This document shows, piece after piece, positions 36,692-45,865 of a stretch of 64,000 bases of DNA. The DNA is from Magnetofaba australis IT-1 (lineage in GTDB: Bacteria; Pseudomonadota; Magnetococcia; Magnetococcales; Magnetococcaceae). A program made the translations under genes and the position numbers. Every line of letters begins with the position of its first letter. The stretch's first letter is position 1. The stretch spans positions 472,958-536,957 of the forward strand of contig NZ_LVJN01000018.1 in the NCBI RefSeq assembly GCF_002109495.1. The letters are read 5' to 3'. Below the pieces are notes generated by a model that did not search any database, was not told the origin of the DNA, and saw nothing but the letters and a program-made list of their open reading frames with translations.

Positions 36692-38826
36692 TGCGCATCA
36701 CGCGGGCGATTCCGCTGAGCATCAAGATCCTGTTTGTGATGTCGGTGGTGGGGGCGGCCTCCTGGATGGCCCAGGAGCAGTTGCAAAACCGCCGCATCAG
36801 CGCCCTGCTCAAAGAGCAGTTGGAGCAGAGCTTGCGCGAGGAGGCGCGTCGCAGTCTGGCGCAGTTGGAGGAGTTTTTGCGCAATCAGGTCCAGGTGGGG
36901 CGACTGTTTGCCGCACAGGAGCGGTTTCAGACCTATATTCAACAGCGCGCCCAGTCGGGTTGGGGGCGGGATGGCCGCTTGATCAGCCATCGACGCATCC
37001 CCGAGTGGTTGCCGCCCGCTTCACTCATCCGTAACTTCTCGCGCCATGTGCACTTCCTGCTGCTGGATGGTCAATATCGCATCTGGGAGACCTACAGCGC
37101 CGCGCGCACGCCGCTGCCGCTGGATGACTATCAGGCGCAATTGTTGGACTATCTGCGGGTGGGCGGGCCCAGCGGCGCCATCACCTCGGTGGGGGGATTG
37201 CCCCACTATCTGGCCTCGGTTGAGGCGCGCAACGGGGAAGGAGCGTTGCAAGCGGTGCTGGTGCTGGTGGCGCCGCTCAATAGCGAATTTCTCTCCACCT
37301 TCAACCGGCGTTTTGATCAACATGGCGTGCAGGTGTTCCTGCGCCATGAGAGCGGCGAGGTAATGGCCAGCAGCGACCCGACCCGGGTGGCGCCCGGTGA
37401 ACGCATCTCCGCCTTGACCGATCGCTATGTGCTGGTGGAGCGCGACTTCTTCAATTATGAATTCTCCTCGGAAATGAGCTTCCAGGTCGCCACCCTGGCG
37501 CCGTTGGAGACACTGGCCAGTTTGCAGGATCGTATTCTGGAATCCGATCGCCGCCAGATCGGCGTCTCCATCGCCGTCTACTTCGCCGCCTTCTTTCTCA
37601 CCCTGCTGTGGATCTCGCGCAAACTCCAGCTGTTCGGCGCGCGCATCGTACAGTTTGCGCGCAACGATCTGGGCATCTCCCTGGGGCGTCTGCGGCGCGG
37701 CGACCGTCTGATTATTTTGGAAGAGCTGCTGGATCGCTTCACTGAGGAGATCGCCAAATCCCGCGCCTCCCTGACGCGGGAGTTGCGTGAACGGAAGCTG
37801 GCTGAAGCGCGGGCGCGGGAGAGTCAGGCGCGCTATCGCGGCTTGGCCGAGGAGATCTCCGACTGGCTGTGGGAGTTGGACGCCAATGGGCGCTTTACCT
37901 ATGTCAGTCCGCGGGTGGAGGAGATGCTGGGCATGGCGCCGGAGACGCTGCTGGGGCGCTCGCCGTTCGACCTGATGCCCGAGGCGGAAGCCGAGCGCAC
38001 CCGCATGCTGCTGGCTCCGCAAATCGGCGCCCGGGCGCGCTTGGAGAGCTTTGTCAGCACTCTGCGCGCCAACGATGGCCGCAGCGTCATTCTGGAGACC
38101 AATGGCGAGCCGCGCTTCGATGAGTCCGGCGTCTTTACCGGCTATCGCGGCATCTCCCGCGATGTGACCCGGCGCCAGCACATTGAGGCCTCCATTCGGC
38201 ACATCAAGAATCGACTCGAGATCGAGGAGCGCAAGCGGCTGGGCAATCTGCTGCATGAGAGCATTGGACAGTCGCTGCAAGCCATTAAACTCGGCCTGCA
38301 GATGAAGGCGGCGGCCAAAGGGGCGGGGGGTGGCGAGGAGCCCTATCGACTGGAGCTGCAGGAGATTGACGAGGCCATTGGCCAGTTGCGCGATGTCACC
38401 ACCGCGCTACGGCCCTCGTTTTTGGAGCGGATGGAGTTGGAGCAGGCGATTCGTTGGTGGTGTGATCGCGTCTCCCTCAACGCGCCTCAGGTGATCGATT
38501 TTACTGCGGAAGGGGCGTTGGACGGACTGGACCAGGAGTTCAAATACAACCTGTTCCGAATCTTTCAGGAGTCGCTGACCAATGCGTTGAAGCATGCGCG
38601 CGCCAGCCACGTCGAGGTGGCGTTGACCTCCAGCGCCGCTGGCGAGGTGACGCTGATGGTCAAGGATGATGGTCGCGGCGCGGATCTGAAACAGGTGATG
38701 GGCTCGTTGGATCGTGGGCTGGGTCTCTCCATTATTCAGGAGCAGGCCCAACGATTGGGTGGAGAGGCGCGCTTTGATGCAGCGCCGGGAGCGGGGATGA
38801 CGGTATGGGTGAAAGCGACGCGGTAA
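36691..38826 (+). CDS. NarX/UhpB-type membrane histidine kinase with PAS domain
   Basis: A 711-residue kinase. The first helix (about 8-25) and a second at about 295-312 bound a large periplasmic sensor domain. Then come a coiled coil, a PAS domain (about 385-500, with GLAEEISDWLWELDANGRFTY) and HisKA_3 with ERKRLGNLLHESIGQSLQA. The C-terminal ATPase has FRIFQESLTNALKHARASH and LGLSIIQEQAQRLGG. It phosphorylates NarL-type regulators. Its start overlaps the binding-protein stop (TGATG) and its end overlaps the regulator start by 22 bases, so all three are one expression unit. Confidence 0.92.
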   Translation: MRITRAIPLSIKILFVMSVVGAASWMAQEQLQNRRISALLKEQLEQSLREEARRSLAQLEEFLRNQVQVGRLFAAQERFQTYIQQRAQSGWGRDGRLISHRRIPEWLPPASLIRNFSRHVHFLLLDGQYRIWETYSAARTPLPLDDYQAQLLDYLRVGGPSGAITSVGGLPHYLASVEARNGEGALQAVLVLVAPLNSEFLSTFNRRFDQHGVQVFLRHESGEVMASSDPTRVAPGERISALTDRYVLVERDFFNYEFSSEMSFQVATLAPLETLASLQDRILESDRRQIGVSIAVYFAAFFLTLLWISRKLQLFGARIVQFARNDLGISLGRLRRGDRLIILEELLDRFTEEIAKSRASLTRELRERKLAEARARESQARYRGLAEEISDWLWELDANGRFTYVSPRVEEMLGMAPETLLGRSPFDLMPEAEAERTRMLLAPQIGARARLESFVSTLRANDGRSVILETNGEPRFDESGVFTGYRGISRDVTRRQHIEASIRHIKNRLEIEERKRLGNLLHESIGQSLQAIKLGLQMKAAAKGAGGGEEPYRLELQEIDEAIGQLRDVTTALRPSFLERMELEQAIRWWCDRVSLNAPQVIDFTAEGALDGLDQEFKYNLFRIFQESLTNALKHARASHVEVALTSSAAGEVTLMVKDDGRGADLKQVMGSLDRGLGLSIIQEQAQRLGGEARFDAAPGAGMTVWVKATR

Positions 38827-39449
38827 TCCGGTTGGTGCTGGCCGACGATCACGGCATTTTTCGGCAGGGGCTGGCGCATCTGCTGGCGGGGGATGGGCGC
38901 ATTGAGATCGTCGGTGACGCCGCCGATGGCGATGAGGCGCTGGCGCTGATTCGCAAACTCCAACCCGATGTGGCGATTTTGGATATCTCCATGCCGGGGT
39001 TGGACGGCATTGAGGTGGCGCGGCGTCTGGGCGATGACCCGGAGCTGGCGACCCGCGTGATCTTGCTGACCATGCACATCGACCCCACATTGGCGCTGGA
39101 GGGGGAGCGCGCCGGGGCCATGGGGTTTGTGGTTAAGGACAACACCTTTTCCGAGTTGGCCGACGCCATTGACGCGGTGGTGCGCGGAGAGAAATTCTAC
39201 AGCGCAGCTGTGCGGGAACGGGTGGCGGAGTTGGATCCTGGCGACCCAGTGACCACGGCCTTGTCGCCGCGGGAGCGGGAGGTGCTGCGGCTGGTCGCCT
39301 CTGGATTGACCAACAAGGAGATGGCCAGAGAGATGGAAATCAGCCCGAAAACTGTGGATACGCATCGGATTCGCTTGATGCGCAAACTCAATGTGCACAC
39401 CACGGCGGAATTGGTGCGTTACGCCATGCGATTGGGATTAGTCAAATAG
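38805..39449 (+). CDS. NarL/FixJ-family response regulator
   Basis: A 214-residue regulator. The receiver domain opens VIRLVLADDHGIFRQG and has the phospho-Asp in VAILDISMPGLDGIEVARR (about residue 59). The LuxR-type DNA-binding helix-turn-helix is LSPREREVLRLVASGLTNKE, then ISPKTVDTHRIRLMRKL. It is surely the partner of the overlapping kinase. Its target is unknown, but the sox operon starts 291 bases downstream on the same strand and is the obvious candidate. Confidence 0.94.
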   Translation: MGESDAVIRLVLADDHGIFRQGLAHLLAGDGRIEIVGDAADGDEALALIRKLQPDVAILDISMPGLDGIEVARRLGDDPELATRVILLTMHIDPTLALEGERAGAMGFVVKDNTFSELADAIDAVVRGEKFYSAAVRERVAELDPGDPVTTALSPREREVLRLVASGLTNKEMAREMEISPKTVDTHRIRLMRKLNVHTTAELVRYAMRLGLVK

Positions 39450-39588
39450 AGTACACTGATATATGTAGATATAAAAAGTGAAAATACGCAAAAATATTGT
39501 GGGGTGAATACCTGAAGACGCGCAAGAGTGATGGACAAACGCAGGCGGATTGGTAAACATGGTACCCGTTCACGCGATGTATTCGTCC

Positions 39589-39633
39589 CGCAGACGCGGC
39601 GCATCCCTCCCAAAAACGAGCGCTGCGTCTGCG
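39589..39633. promoter_or_regulatory. Stem-loop in the sox leader
   Basis: Arms CGCAGACGCGGCGC and GCGCTGCGTCTGCG pair with one mismatch around a 17-base loop. No T run follows, so it does not look like a simple terminator. It lies about 108 bases before soxX and may be an operator, attenuator or mRNA stabiliser. Confidence 0.55.
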
Positions 39634-39740
39634 ACTCTTTGTGATGAATCCGCGTGACGCACAAGGGGGATGACACTGTGTTGAACCGGCGCTAGCGCAT
39701 TGGCCGGAAGTTTTCTGACTCGATTTAGGGGGATACACTT

Positions 39741-40220
39741 ATGAAATCAGGATTGAGCCGCTCTTTGGCGGTGTTGGCGGCGATGCTGCTGACCGCCGGG
39801 TGCGCAGCCAACCAACCCGAGCAAGAGCTCAGCGCCGAGGAGATTGGCATCGCCACGCCGTTGACTGACAAGCCGGGAGATCCGGTGAACGGCGCCAAGC
39901 TGGTCACCACCCGCTCCAAAGGCAACTGCATCGCCTGTCACTGGATGCCTATCGGAACCTTCCACGGCAGCGCCGGACCCAACATGCTCGACGCGATGCA
40001 ACACAACGAGCGCTCGGTGGGTTGGATTCGCCAGAAGATCGTCAATCCCAAAGTGGATAATCCCGACACTGTGATGTTCACCTTCTACTCAAACGAAGGC
40101 AAATCGAACATCCGTAAAGATTGGCAGGGCAAGCGTGTTCTGGAAGCGCAGGAGGTGGAGGACATCATCGCCTATCTCCTGACGCTGCGTAACATGAAGC
40201 CTGAGACCGCACAGCAATAA
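39741..40220 (+). CDS. soxX: SoxX, monohaem cytochrome c subunit of SoxAX, probable lipoprotein
   Basis: A 159-residue exported cytochrome. One haem-binding site, CIACHWMP (about residue 64), and the axial-ligand region SAGPNMLDAMQ follow the SoxX pattern. SoxAX couples thiosulfate to SoxY. The signal peptide ends in LLTAGCAAN, a lipobox with Cys near residue 21, which would anchor the protein to a membrane; most SoxX are soluble. AGGGGG precedes the ATG. It is the first gene of the soxXYZAB operon. Confidence 0.92.
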   Translation: MKSGLSRSLAVLAAMLLTAGCAANQPEQELSAEEIGIATPLTDKPGDPVNGAKLVTTRSKGNCIACHWMPIGTFHGSAGPNMLDAMQHNERSVGWIRQKIVNPKVDNPDTVMFTFYSNEGKSNIRKDWQGKRVLEAQEVEDIIAYLLTLRNMKPETAQQ

Positions 40221-40266
40221 TTGTCGGCCAAGACCGATCGATAGTCGACTACTGGAGGGATTTTCC

Positions 40267-40740
40267 ATGTCTGAAAAAATGCAAGTGACCCGTCGTGGTC
40301 TGTTCAAGAACGCCGGTTTGGCCGCCATCGCCGCCGGTTTTGTGGGCGCTCCCGTGGGCGCGGCCCGCGCTGATGAAGCCAAGTCCATGGAGTCGATCAA
40401 GAAGTACATGGGCGGCGACGCCATTACCGACTCCCCGGCGGTCAAAATCGACGCCCCCATCATCGCCGAAAACGGCGCCGTGGTGCCCATCAAGGTGGAA
40501 GTGGATCACCCCATGGAAGCGGGCAACTACATTGAGTCCATCGGCGTGTTTGTGGACAACAACCCCACTCCGTTTGCGGGTAAATATGTGCTCTCTCCGG
40601 CCAACGGCAAGGCCTATGTCTCGGCCCGTCTGAAGATTGGCAAAACCTCCAACGTGCGCGCCATCGCCCGCACCAACAGCGGCAAACTGATTGGCGCCGT
40701 CAAAGAGGTGAAAGTGACCATCGGCGGTTGCGGCGGCTGA
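40267..40740 (+). CDS. soxY: SoxY, sulfur-carrier subunit
   Basis: A 157-residue carrier that holds sulfur intermediates on a Cys. The protein ends with the family tail KVTIGGCGG, which carries the thiol. An N-terminal twin-arginine signal (TRRGLFKNAGLAAIAAGF) exports it folded, probably together with SoxZ. GGAGGG stands before the ATG. Length is normal. It follows soxX by 46 bases. Confidence 0.96.
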   Translation: MSEKMQVTRRGLFKNAGLAAIAAGFVGAPVGAARADEAKSMESIKKYMGGDAITDSPAVKIDAPIIAENGAVVPIKVEVDHPMEAGNYIESIGVFVDNNPTPFAGKYVLSPANGKAYVSARLKIGKTSNVRAIARTNSGKLIGAVKEVKVTIGGCGG

Positions 40741-40806
40741 TCTCAGTTCGCGACAAACCGACTTCAGAACGCATCCTAAGCGAACAAACGGAAAGAGGCA
40801 TATCAG

Positions 40807-41124
40807 ATGGCCAGCATCGGTAAAGCGAAAGTTAAAGTGAAGAAAATGGGCGACGTGGCCGAGGTCAAGGCGGTGATCAAGCACCCCATGGAGACCGGCC
40901 TGCGCAAAAACAAGAAAACCGGCGAGAAGATTCCCGCCCACTACATCGAAACCGTGGAAGGCAAGTACAACGGCAAGACCGTGTTCCAGGCCGAGTGGGG
41001 CGCTGCGGTCTCCCAGAACCCCTTCGTGTCGTTCTACATCAAGGCCGACGCCCCGGGTGAGCTGGTGATGACCTGGAAAGACAACAAAGGCGGAGTGTTC
41101 ACCGAAAGCGCCAAAGTCAAATAA
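40807..41124 (+). CDS. soxZ: SoxZ, partner of SoxY
   Basis: A 105-residue immunoglobulin-like protein with no signal of its own; SoxZ usually crosses the membrane with SoxY. Recognisable blocks are EVKAVIKHPMETGLRKNKKT, the IPAHYIETVEGKYNGK stretch, and SQNPFVSFYIKADAPGEL. A Shine-Dalgarno (GGAAAGAGG) lies about 8-14 bases before the ATG. Sits between soxY and soxA in the usual order. Confidence 0.96.
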   Translation: MASIGKAKVKVKKMGDVAEVKAVIKHPMETGLRKNKKTGEKIPAHYIETVEGKYNGKTVFQAEWGAAVSQNPFVSFYIKADAPGELVMTWKDNKGGVFTESAKVK

Positions 41125-41140
41125 CGGAGGGGGAGAGAGA

Positions 41141-42034
41141 ATGAAACAATCAATGAATCCTCGCCGTTTGGGCGTGGTGAGCGGCTTGATCGGCGCGCTC
41201 GCCTTCGCCGGTTCGGCGCTGGCTATGGACATTCAAGGGTATGACTCGGCCATCGACCAGGGCTTGCATAAATACTCGCCCAAGTTTGTTGAAATGGCCG
41301 AGTTCCCGCCCACCGAGGGCGTGCTCGATGAAGCCATGGCGGCCTTCAATAAGGATCGCGGCGGCAAGAGCTGCGCCTCCTGTCACGGCGAAAACGGCGC
41401 GCGTCTGGTTGGCGTGGGCACGCAGTATCCCAAATGGGATCCCAAAGCGGGCAAGCCTGCGCTACTGCAGACCCAGATCAATAGCTGCCTGACCGACCAC
41501 ATGGGGCAAAAAGAGCTCAAGTGGGAGAGCGGCGATCAAATTCTGCTGATGTTGGCGGTCAAGTCGCTCTCCAACGGCATGCCGTTGGCGGTGCGCACCG
41601 ATGGCCCTATGGCTGCTTGGGTCAAAAAGGGCGAAGCGTTCTACAACGAGCGCCAAGGCCACTTTGACGTCGCCTGCAAGCACTGCCACAACGTCGCCGC
41701 CGGGACCAACATCCGCGCCGAGTTCATGAGCGCCCCGGATAACACCGGTATGGGCGAGCTGGCGAAACTGGTGGCGGAACTGCCCGAAGGTCCGGAGCGC
41801 GAGCGACGCAACGCTGCAGGCGCCACCATCGGTTCGGGCTCCATCGACCACTGGCCCACCTATCGCTTGAAGTGGGGCAAACCCGCTTCCATGCAGCGTC
41901 GCCTGCGCACCTGCAACAAGAACGTGCGCGCGCAGCCAAAAGCCTATGGCGATGACTACTACATCGCTCTGGAGGTCTATCTGGCCTCCATCTCCAACGG
42001 TTTGCCGGTCAACGTGCCGGGCTTCCGTCCGTAA
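41141..42034 (+). CDS. soxA: SoxA, dihaem c-type cytochrome subunit
   Basis: A 297-residue periplasmic cytochrome with signal peptide (about 1-27, ending in ALAM). Two haem motifs occur: CASCHGENG near residue 79 and CKHCHNV near residue 178. A Cys in RRLRTCNKNVRAQ near residue 256 matches the thiol ligand that becomes persulfidated in SoxA enzymes. SoxAX attaches thiosulfate to the SoxY cysteine. GGAGGGGGAG precedes the ATG. This is the dihaem type; other bacteria have only one haem. Confidence 0.95.
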   Translation: MKQSMNPRRLGVVSGLIGALAFAGSALAMDIQGYDSAIDQGLHKYSPKFVEMAEFPPTEGVLDEAMAAFNKDRGGKSCASCHGENGARLVGVGTQYPKWDPKAGKPALLQTQINSCLTDHMGQKELKWESGDQILLMLAVKSLSNGMPLAVRTDGPMAAWVKKGEAFYNERQGHFDVACKHCHNVAAGTNIRAEFMSAPDNTGMGELAKLVAELPEGPERERRNAAGATIGSGSIDHWPTYRLKWGKPASMQRRLRTCNKNVRAQPKAYGDDYYIALEVYLASISNGLPVNVPGFRP

Positions 42035-42199
42035 TTTCACGATCTTTTGATCCTGAACACCAGTTGGGTTGCCGAGGGGGCGTTTTGCCCCCCGGTCCCG
42101 GCTGGGCGGGTTCTGCCCGAAATGGCCTGAATCCGCGCGCGATTCTTTATTCAATATGACACTTTGGCCATTTCAGGCCGTGCACAGGGGGATGGAAAT

Positions 42200-43888
42200 A
42201 TGAGCTTGACGCGTCGGGAATTCATGCAGGTTGGGGCGTTGACGGCGGCGGGTCTGATGGGCGCGCCGGGTTTGCTGCGCGCTGCGGGCAAGGCCAGCTT
42301 TGATGAACTGCTCAAGTTCAACAACAAAGGCAAACTCACCCTGCTGCACTTTACCGATTGTCATGCGCAGCTGCTGCCGGTCTACTTCCGCGAGCCCGAC
42401 ACCAACATCGGCGTGGGCGGCGCGGCGGGCAACGCCCCGCACATCACTGGCAAGGATTTCCTCAAGCACTTCGGTTTCCAGCCCGGCGGCGTGGAGGCAT
42501 ACGCCTACACCATGACCGACTATGTGAAGTTGGCGCAGGAGTTCGGTCCGGTTGGCGGTTTCGCCCACATGACCAGCCTGGTCAAAGCCATTCGCGATCA
42601 GCGCGGCGCCGACAATGTGCTACTGCTGGACTCCGGCGACACCTGGCAGGGCAGCTACACCAGTATGGTGACCAAGGGCCAGGACATGATCGACGCCTGT
42701 AACCTGCTGGGCGTGGAGGGGATGGCCCCGCACTGGGAGTTCACCTATGGCGCCGAGCAGGTGATGGCCAATATCGAAAAGCTCAACTACCCGTTCCTGG
42801 CCCACAACGTGGTGGACACCGAGTGGGAAGAGCCGGTGTTCAAAGCGTTTGAGATGTATGAGAAGGCGGGCACCAAAATCGCCGTCATCGGCCAGGCCTT
42901 CCCGTACTCGCCCATCGCCAATCCGCGCCGCATGTTCCCCAAATGGTCCATGGGCATCCAGGAAGATGCGGTGCAGGAGCGCGTCAATGAGGCCCGCGAG
43001 CAGGGCGCTCAGGTGGTGGTGCTGCTCTCCCACAACGGTATGGACGTGGACCTGAAACTGGCCTCCCGTGTGGTGGGGCTGGATGTGATTCTGGGCGGCC
43101 ACACCCACGATGCGGTGCCGCAGCCCACCCAGGTGAAGAACCCTGAAGGGGTGACCCTGGTGTGCAACTCCGGCTCCAACACCAAGTTCCTCTCGCGAAT
43201 GGATATCGAGGTGGCCAATGGCCGCATGACCGGTTGGAACTACCGCTTGATTCCGGTGATCTCCAACCTGATTCCGGCGGACAAGGAGATGGCGGGCTTG
43301 ATCGAGAAGATTCGCGCGCCGCATCTCAAAGAGATCAACACCGTGGTGGGCAAGACCGACTCGCTGCTCTATCGTCGCGGCAACTTCAACGGCACCTTCG
43401 ACGATCTGATCTGCAACGCCCTCAACACCCAGATGGAGTCCGAGGTTTCGCTGTCGCCGGGCTTCCGCTGGGGCGTGAGCCTGTTGCCGGGGCAGGACAT
43501 CACCATGGACGCCATCTACACTCAGACCGCCATCACCTACCCCAACACCTACCGCCGTCAGATGACCGGCGAGCAGATCAAGGTGATTCTGGAGGATGTG
43601 GCCGACAACCTGTTCAACCCCGATCCCTATCGCCAGCAGGGCGGCGACATGGTGCGTGTGGGTGGTTTGCGCTACAAAATCGCCCTGGGCGAGAGCATCG
43701 GTAAGCGCATCAGCGCCATGGAGTTGAACGGCAAAGCGGTGGAGCCCAACAAGCAGTACTGGGTCTCCGGCTGGGCCTCCATGGGCGAGGTGGATGGTCC
43801 GCCGGTGTGGGATGTGGTGAAAAAGCATGTGCAGGAGAAGAAGCGCATCTCCATCGAGCCGGGCTACAATCTCAAAGGGATTGTCTAA
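42200..43888 (+). CDS. soxB: SoxB, sulfate thiohydrolase
   Basis: A 562-residue di-manganese enzyme that frees sulfate from the SoxY-bound thiosulfonate. A TAT signal MSLTRREFMQVGALTAAGL starts it. Metal motifs are LLHFTDCHAQLLP (about 56), LLLDSGDTWQGS (about 148), HNVVD, LSHNGMDVD, and LGGHTHD (about 305), the calcineurin/5'-nucleotidase fold order. AGGGGGATGG precedes the ATG; the frame also opens 36 bases upstream. It ends the operon, with a terminator after it. Confidence 0.96.
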   Translation: MSLTRREFMQVGALTAAGLMGAPGLLRAAGKASFDELLKFNNKGKLTLLHFTDCHAQLLPVYFREPDTNIGVGGAAGNAPHITGKDFLKHFGFQPGGVEAYAYTMTDYVKLAQEFGPVGGFAHMTSLVKAIRDQRGADNVLLLDSGDTWQGSYTSMVTKGQDMIDACNLLGVEGMAPHWEFTYGAEQVMANIEKLNYPFLAHNVVDTEWEEPVFKAFEMYEKAGTKIAVIGQAFPYSPIANPRRMFPKWSMGIQEDAVQERVNEAREQGAQVVVLLSHNGMDVDLKLASRVVGLDVILGGHTHDAVPQPTQVKNPEGVTLVCNSGSNTKFLSRMDIEVANGRMTGWNYRLIPVISNLIPADKEMAGLIEKIRAPHLKEINTVVGKTDSLLYRRGNFNGTFDDLICNALNTQMESEVSLSPGFRWGVSLLPGQDITMDAIYTQTAITYPNTYRRQMTGEQIKVILEDVADNLFNPDPYRQQGGDMVRVGGLRYKIALGESIGKRISAMELNGKAVEPNKQYWVSGWASMGEVDGPPVWDVVKKHVQEKKRISIEPGYNLKGIV

Positions 43889-43917
43889 GCCTCGGCGCGT
43901 TGGCGCACGGCATCAAG

Positions 43918-43946
43918 AGGGCGTCCTGCGGGACGCCCTTTTTTTG
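43918..43946 (+). terminator. Terminator of the sox operon
   Basis: Hairpin AGGGCGTCC / GGGACGCCCT with a TGC loop followed by a run of seven T, about 30 bases after the soxB stop. Confidence 0.94.
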
Positions 43947-44064
43947 TGTTTGCGCCGCCAATGCGCGTGGCCGCTACCCTCGATCATTAGAGAATGCTAA
44001 CATAATACCCTGGTATTCACGGGAGTGATTGATCGACGCGGTGTGGCGCGAGCAGGAGTGAGTT

Positions 44065-45369
44065 GTGGCGACGTTTCCCCTAAAAGAGCATCCCGATCGT
44101 GAATGGCTGGCCATGGAGTTGCACTCGCGCCCGCCGATCCCGGTGCTATCGCCCGCTCGCGTGCTGCATCTGGGTTTCTATACCGGCGAGAGCGGCGCCG
44201 ATGAGGATCGCATTGGGCTGGATCGCCTGTGCCGCTTTTTCGGCATCCAAGGCCCGGCGCCCGACACCAACCACTTCATTGGTCAACTCAACCCCACGCT
44301 GCGGATCAAATGGGAGCGGCATACGGAGTTCGTCTCCTACACCTTCTATCTGGATGAGCCGTTTGACGAACCGTTTGACGGACAGTTGATTGAGCGTTTG
44401 CCGCTGGACTGGACCGATGAGTGTCCGGGACGTCTTCTGAGCGCAGTGCAGATCGCCATCGATCCCAAGGATGCGCCGGAACGGGATATGGCGGAGCTGA
44501 ACCAGATCTTCAAAGGCAACCCCATCTTTGGCAATCTGACTCCCAGCCAAACCTCCAAAATCTATTCGGATATGCGCATTCATCCCGACCGCTTTGTGCG
44601 CATTCTGATCAAGGATGTGGATATGAGCAAGTGGCGCGCGGGGCGGCTGGTGCAGCGGCTCTCTGAGATCACCAGTTACCGCATGATGGCGCTGCTGGGG
44701 TTGCCGGTGGCGCGTGCGGCGATTCCGCAACTGCGACAGATGGATCTAGGATTGGCCGCTATTGCCGCTGAGATGAAGGACTCCAAAGATCCCAATAGCG
44801 ATGCGGAGATTCAGCGACGCTTGACCGAGTTGAGCGCACAGATTGAGTCCATCACCACCAGCACCACATATCGACTGGGCGCCAGCCGCGCCTATTACGC
44901 GATCCTGTTGCAGCGTTTGTCGTCGTTGGGAACGCAGCGCATCGCCGGATTGCAGACTCTGGCGGATCTGATTGAACGGCGTATGGAGCCAGCCATGGCC
45001 ACGTGTGAGTCCACTTTGTCACGGCAGCACGATCTGTCTGAACGCGCGGCGCGGGTTGCGGGGCTGATGCGCTCGCGTGTGGAGGTGTTCCAGGCCGAGC
45101 AGAATCGCCAACTGCTGGCCTCCATGGATCACCGCGCCAAACTGCAACTACATTTGCAAGAGACGGTGGAGGGGCTCTCGGTGATGGTGGTGAGCTACTA
45201 CGCCATCAGTTTGTGCGGCTATGTGTTCAAATCCATCAAGAATCTTGGCGCGCCCATCAATTTGGATTTGGCCACAGGCATTGCTGTGCCGGTGGTGTTG
45301 GTGACGGTGTGGATGGGCATGCGGCGCATGCGCAAGCGGTTTGCCAAACTCTCTGGAGACGCCCATTAA
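44065..45369 (+). CDS. DUF3422-family membrane-anchored protein
   Basis: A 434-residue protein. The N-terminal HPDREWLAMELHSRPPIPVL and RIKWERHTEFVSYTFYLDEP are DUF3422 signatures. The middle is helical, with DMSKWRAGRLVQRLSEI. A pair of hydrophobic helices near the C terminus (about 370-425, AISLCGYVFKSI and IAVPVVLVTVWMGM) anchors it in the membrane. The family is widespread in proteobacteria with no assigned function. The start is GTG with AGGAG nine bases before. It stands alone between the sox terminator and repeats. Confidence 0.85.
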   Translation: MATFPLKEHPDREWLAMELHSRPPIPVLSPARVLHLGFYTGESGADEDRIGLDRLCRFFGIQGPAPDTNHFIGQLNPTLRIKWERHTEFVSYTFYLDEPFDEPFDGQLIERLPLDWTDECPGRLLSAVQIAIDPKDAPERDMAELNQIFKGNPIFGNLTPSQTSKIYSDMRIHPDRFVRILIKDVDMSKWRAGRLVQRLSEITSYRMMALLGLPVARAAIPQLRQMDLGLAAIAAEMKDSKDPNSDAEIQRRLTELSAQIESITTSTTYRLGASRAYYAILLQRLSSLGTQRIAGLQTLADLIERRMEPAMATCESTLSRQHDLSERAARVAGLMRSRVEVFQAEQNRQLLASMDHRAKLQLHLQETVEGLSVMVVSYYAISLCGYVFKSIKNLGAPINLDLATGIAVPVVLVTVWMGMRRMRKRFAKLSGDAH

Positions 45370-45390
45370 TTGGTTGAGTTTTATATAGAG

Positions 45391-45641
45391 CCGCTAGCAT
45401 TCAAAAGTGAACATATGGGCGCTGAAAGATATCGAGGGCTTTGCCCTCGAGCTCCCAAGGTCAACAACTACACCGTGATTCAGGCCATCCATGGCCTTCA
45501 CCCTGCGGGCTCGCTGCGCGAGTCCGATTCGGCAATTCTGCCAAATCGTGGGTCCGCCCTGGATTTGTCCCCATTGGCGCTGGGGGCGCGGCCCCCAGAC
45601 CCCGCCGCCGACCAGTCGGCGGCCAATATTGTCAGTTGAAA
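45391..45641 (+). repeat. Dispersed palindromic repeat, A-C-B
   Basis: Starts GCTAGCATTCAAAAGTGAAC, then CATATGGGCGCTGAAAGATA and the GAGGGC/GCCCTC palindrome (A). Module C is inverted relative to the copy at 13.88 kb (GGCCATCCATGGCC, GCGGGCTCGCTGCGCGAG). Module B follows (GGGGGCGCGGCCCCC, CCGCCGACCAGTCGGCGG). It lies downstream of DUF3422 and is tandem with the next copy. Confidence 0.88.
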
Positions 45642-45858
45642 TCAGAATCGGACAGTTTGGGTATTGGTCATGAAAGATATCGAGGGCTACGCCCTCGAGC
45701 TCCCAAGATCAACAACCAAACCGTGGGCTCCGCCCACACCCGCTGGGGGCGCGGCCCCCAGACCCCGCCGCCGACCAGTCGGCGGCCAATAGTCAGCGCA
45801 AGTTCAATCTACGTCACACAAACATTAGCCGTTCTGTGCAGTTCTGGTTTTGACTCAC
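45642..45858 (+). repeat. Dispersed palindromic repeat, A-B-D
   Basis: Contains GATATCGAGGGC/GCCCTCGAGCTCCCAA (A), GTGGGCTCCGCCCAC plus GGGGGCGCGGCCCCC and CCGCCGACCAGTCGGCGG (B), and AATAGTCAGCGCAAG ... CACACAAACATTAGCCGTTCTGTGCAG (D). It is the fullest copy of the arrangement and is the reverse complement of that at 18.84-19.01 kb. This copy and the one before it fill the gap between DUF3422 and the GT2 terminator. Confidence 0.88.
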
Positions 45859-45865
45859 TAGAGTG

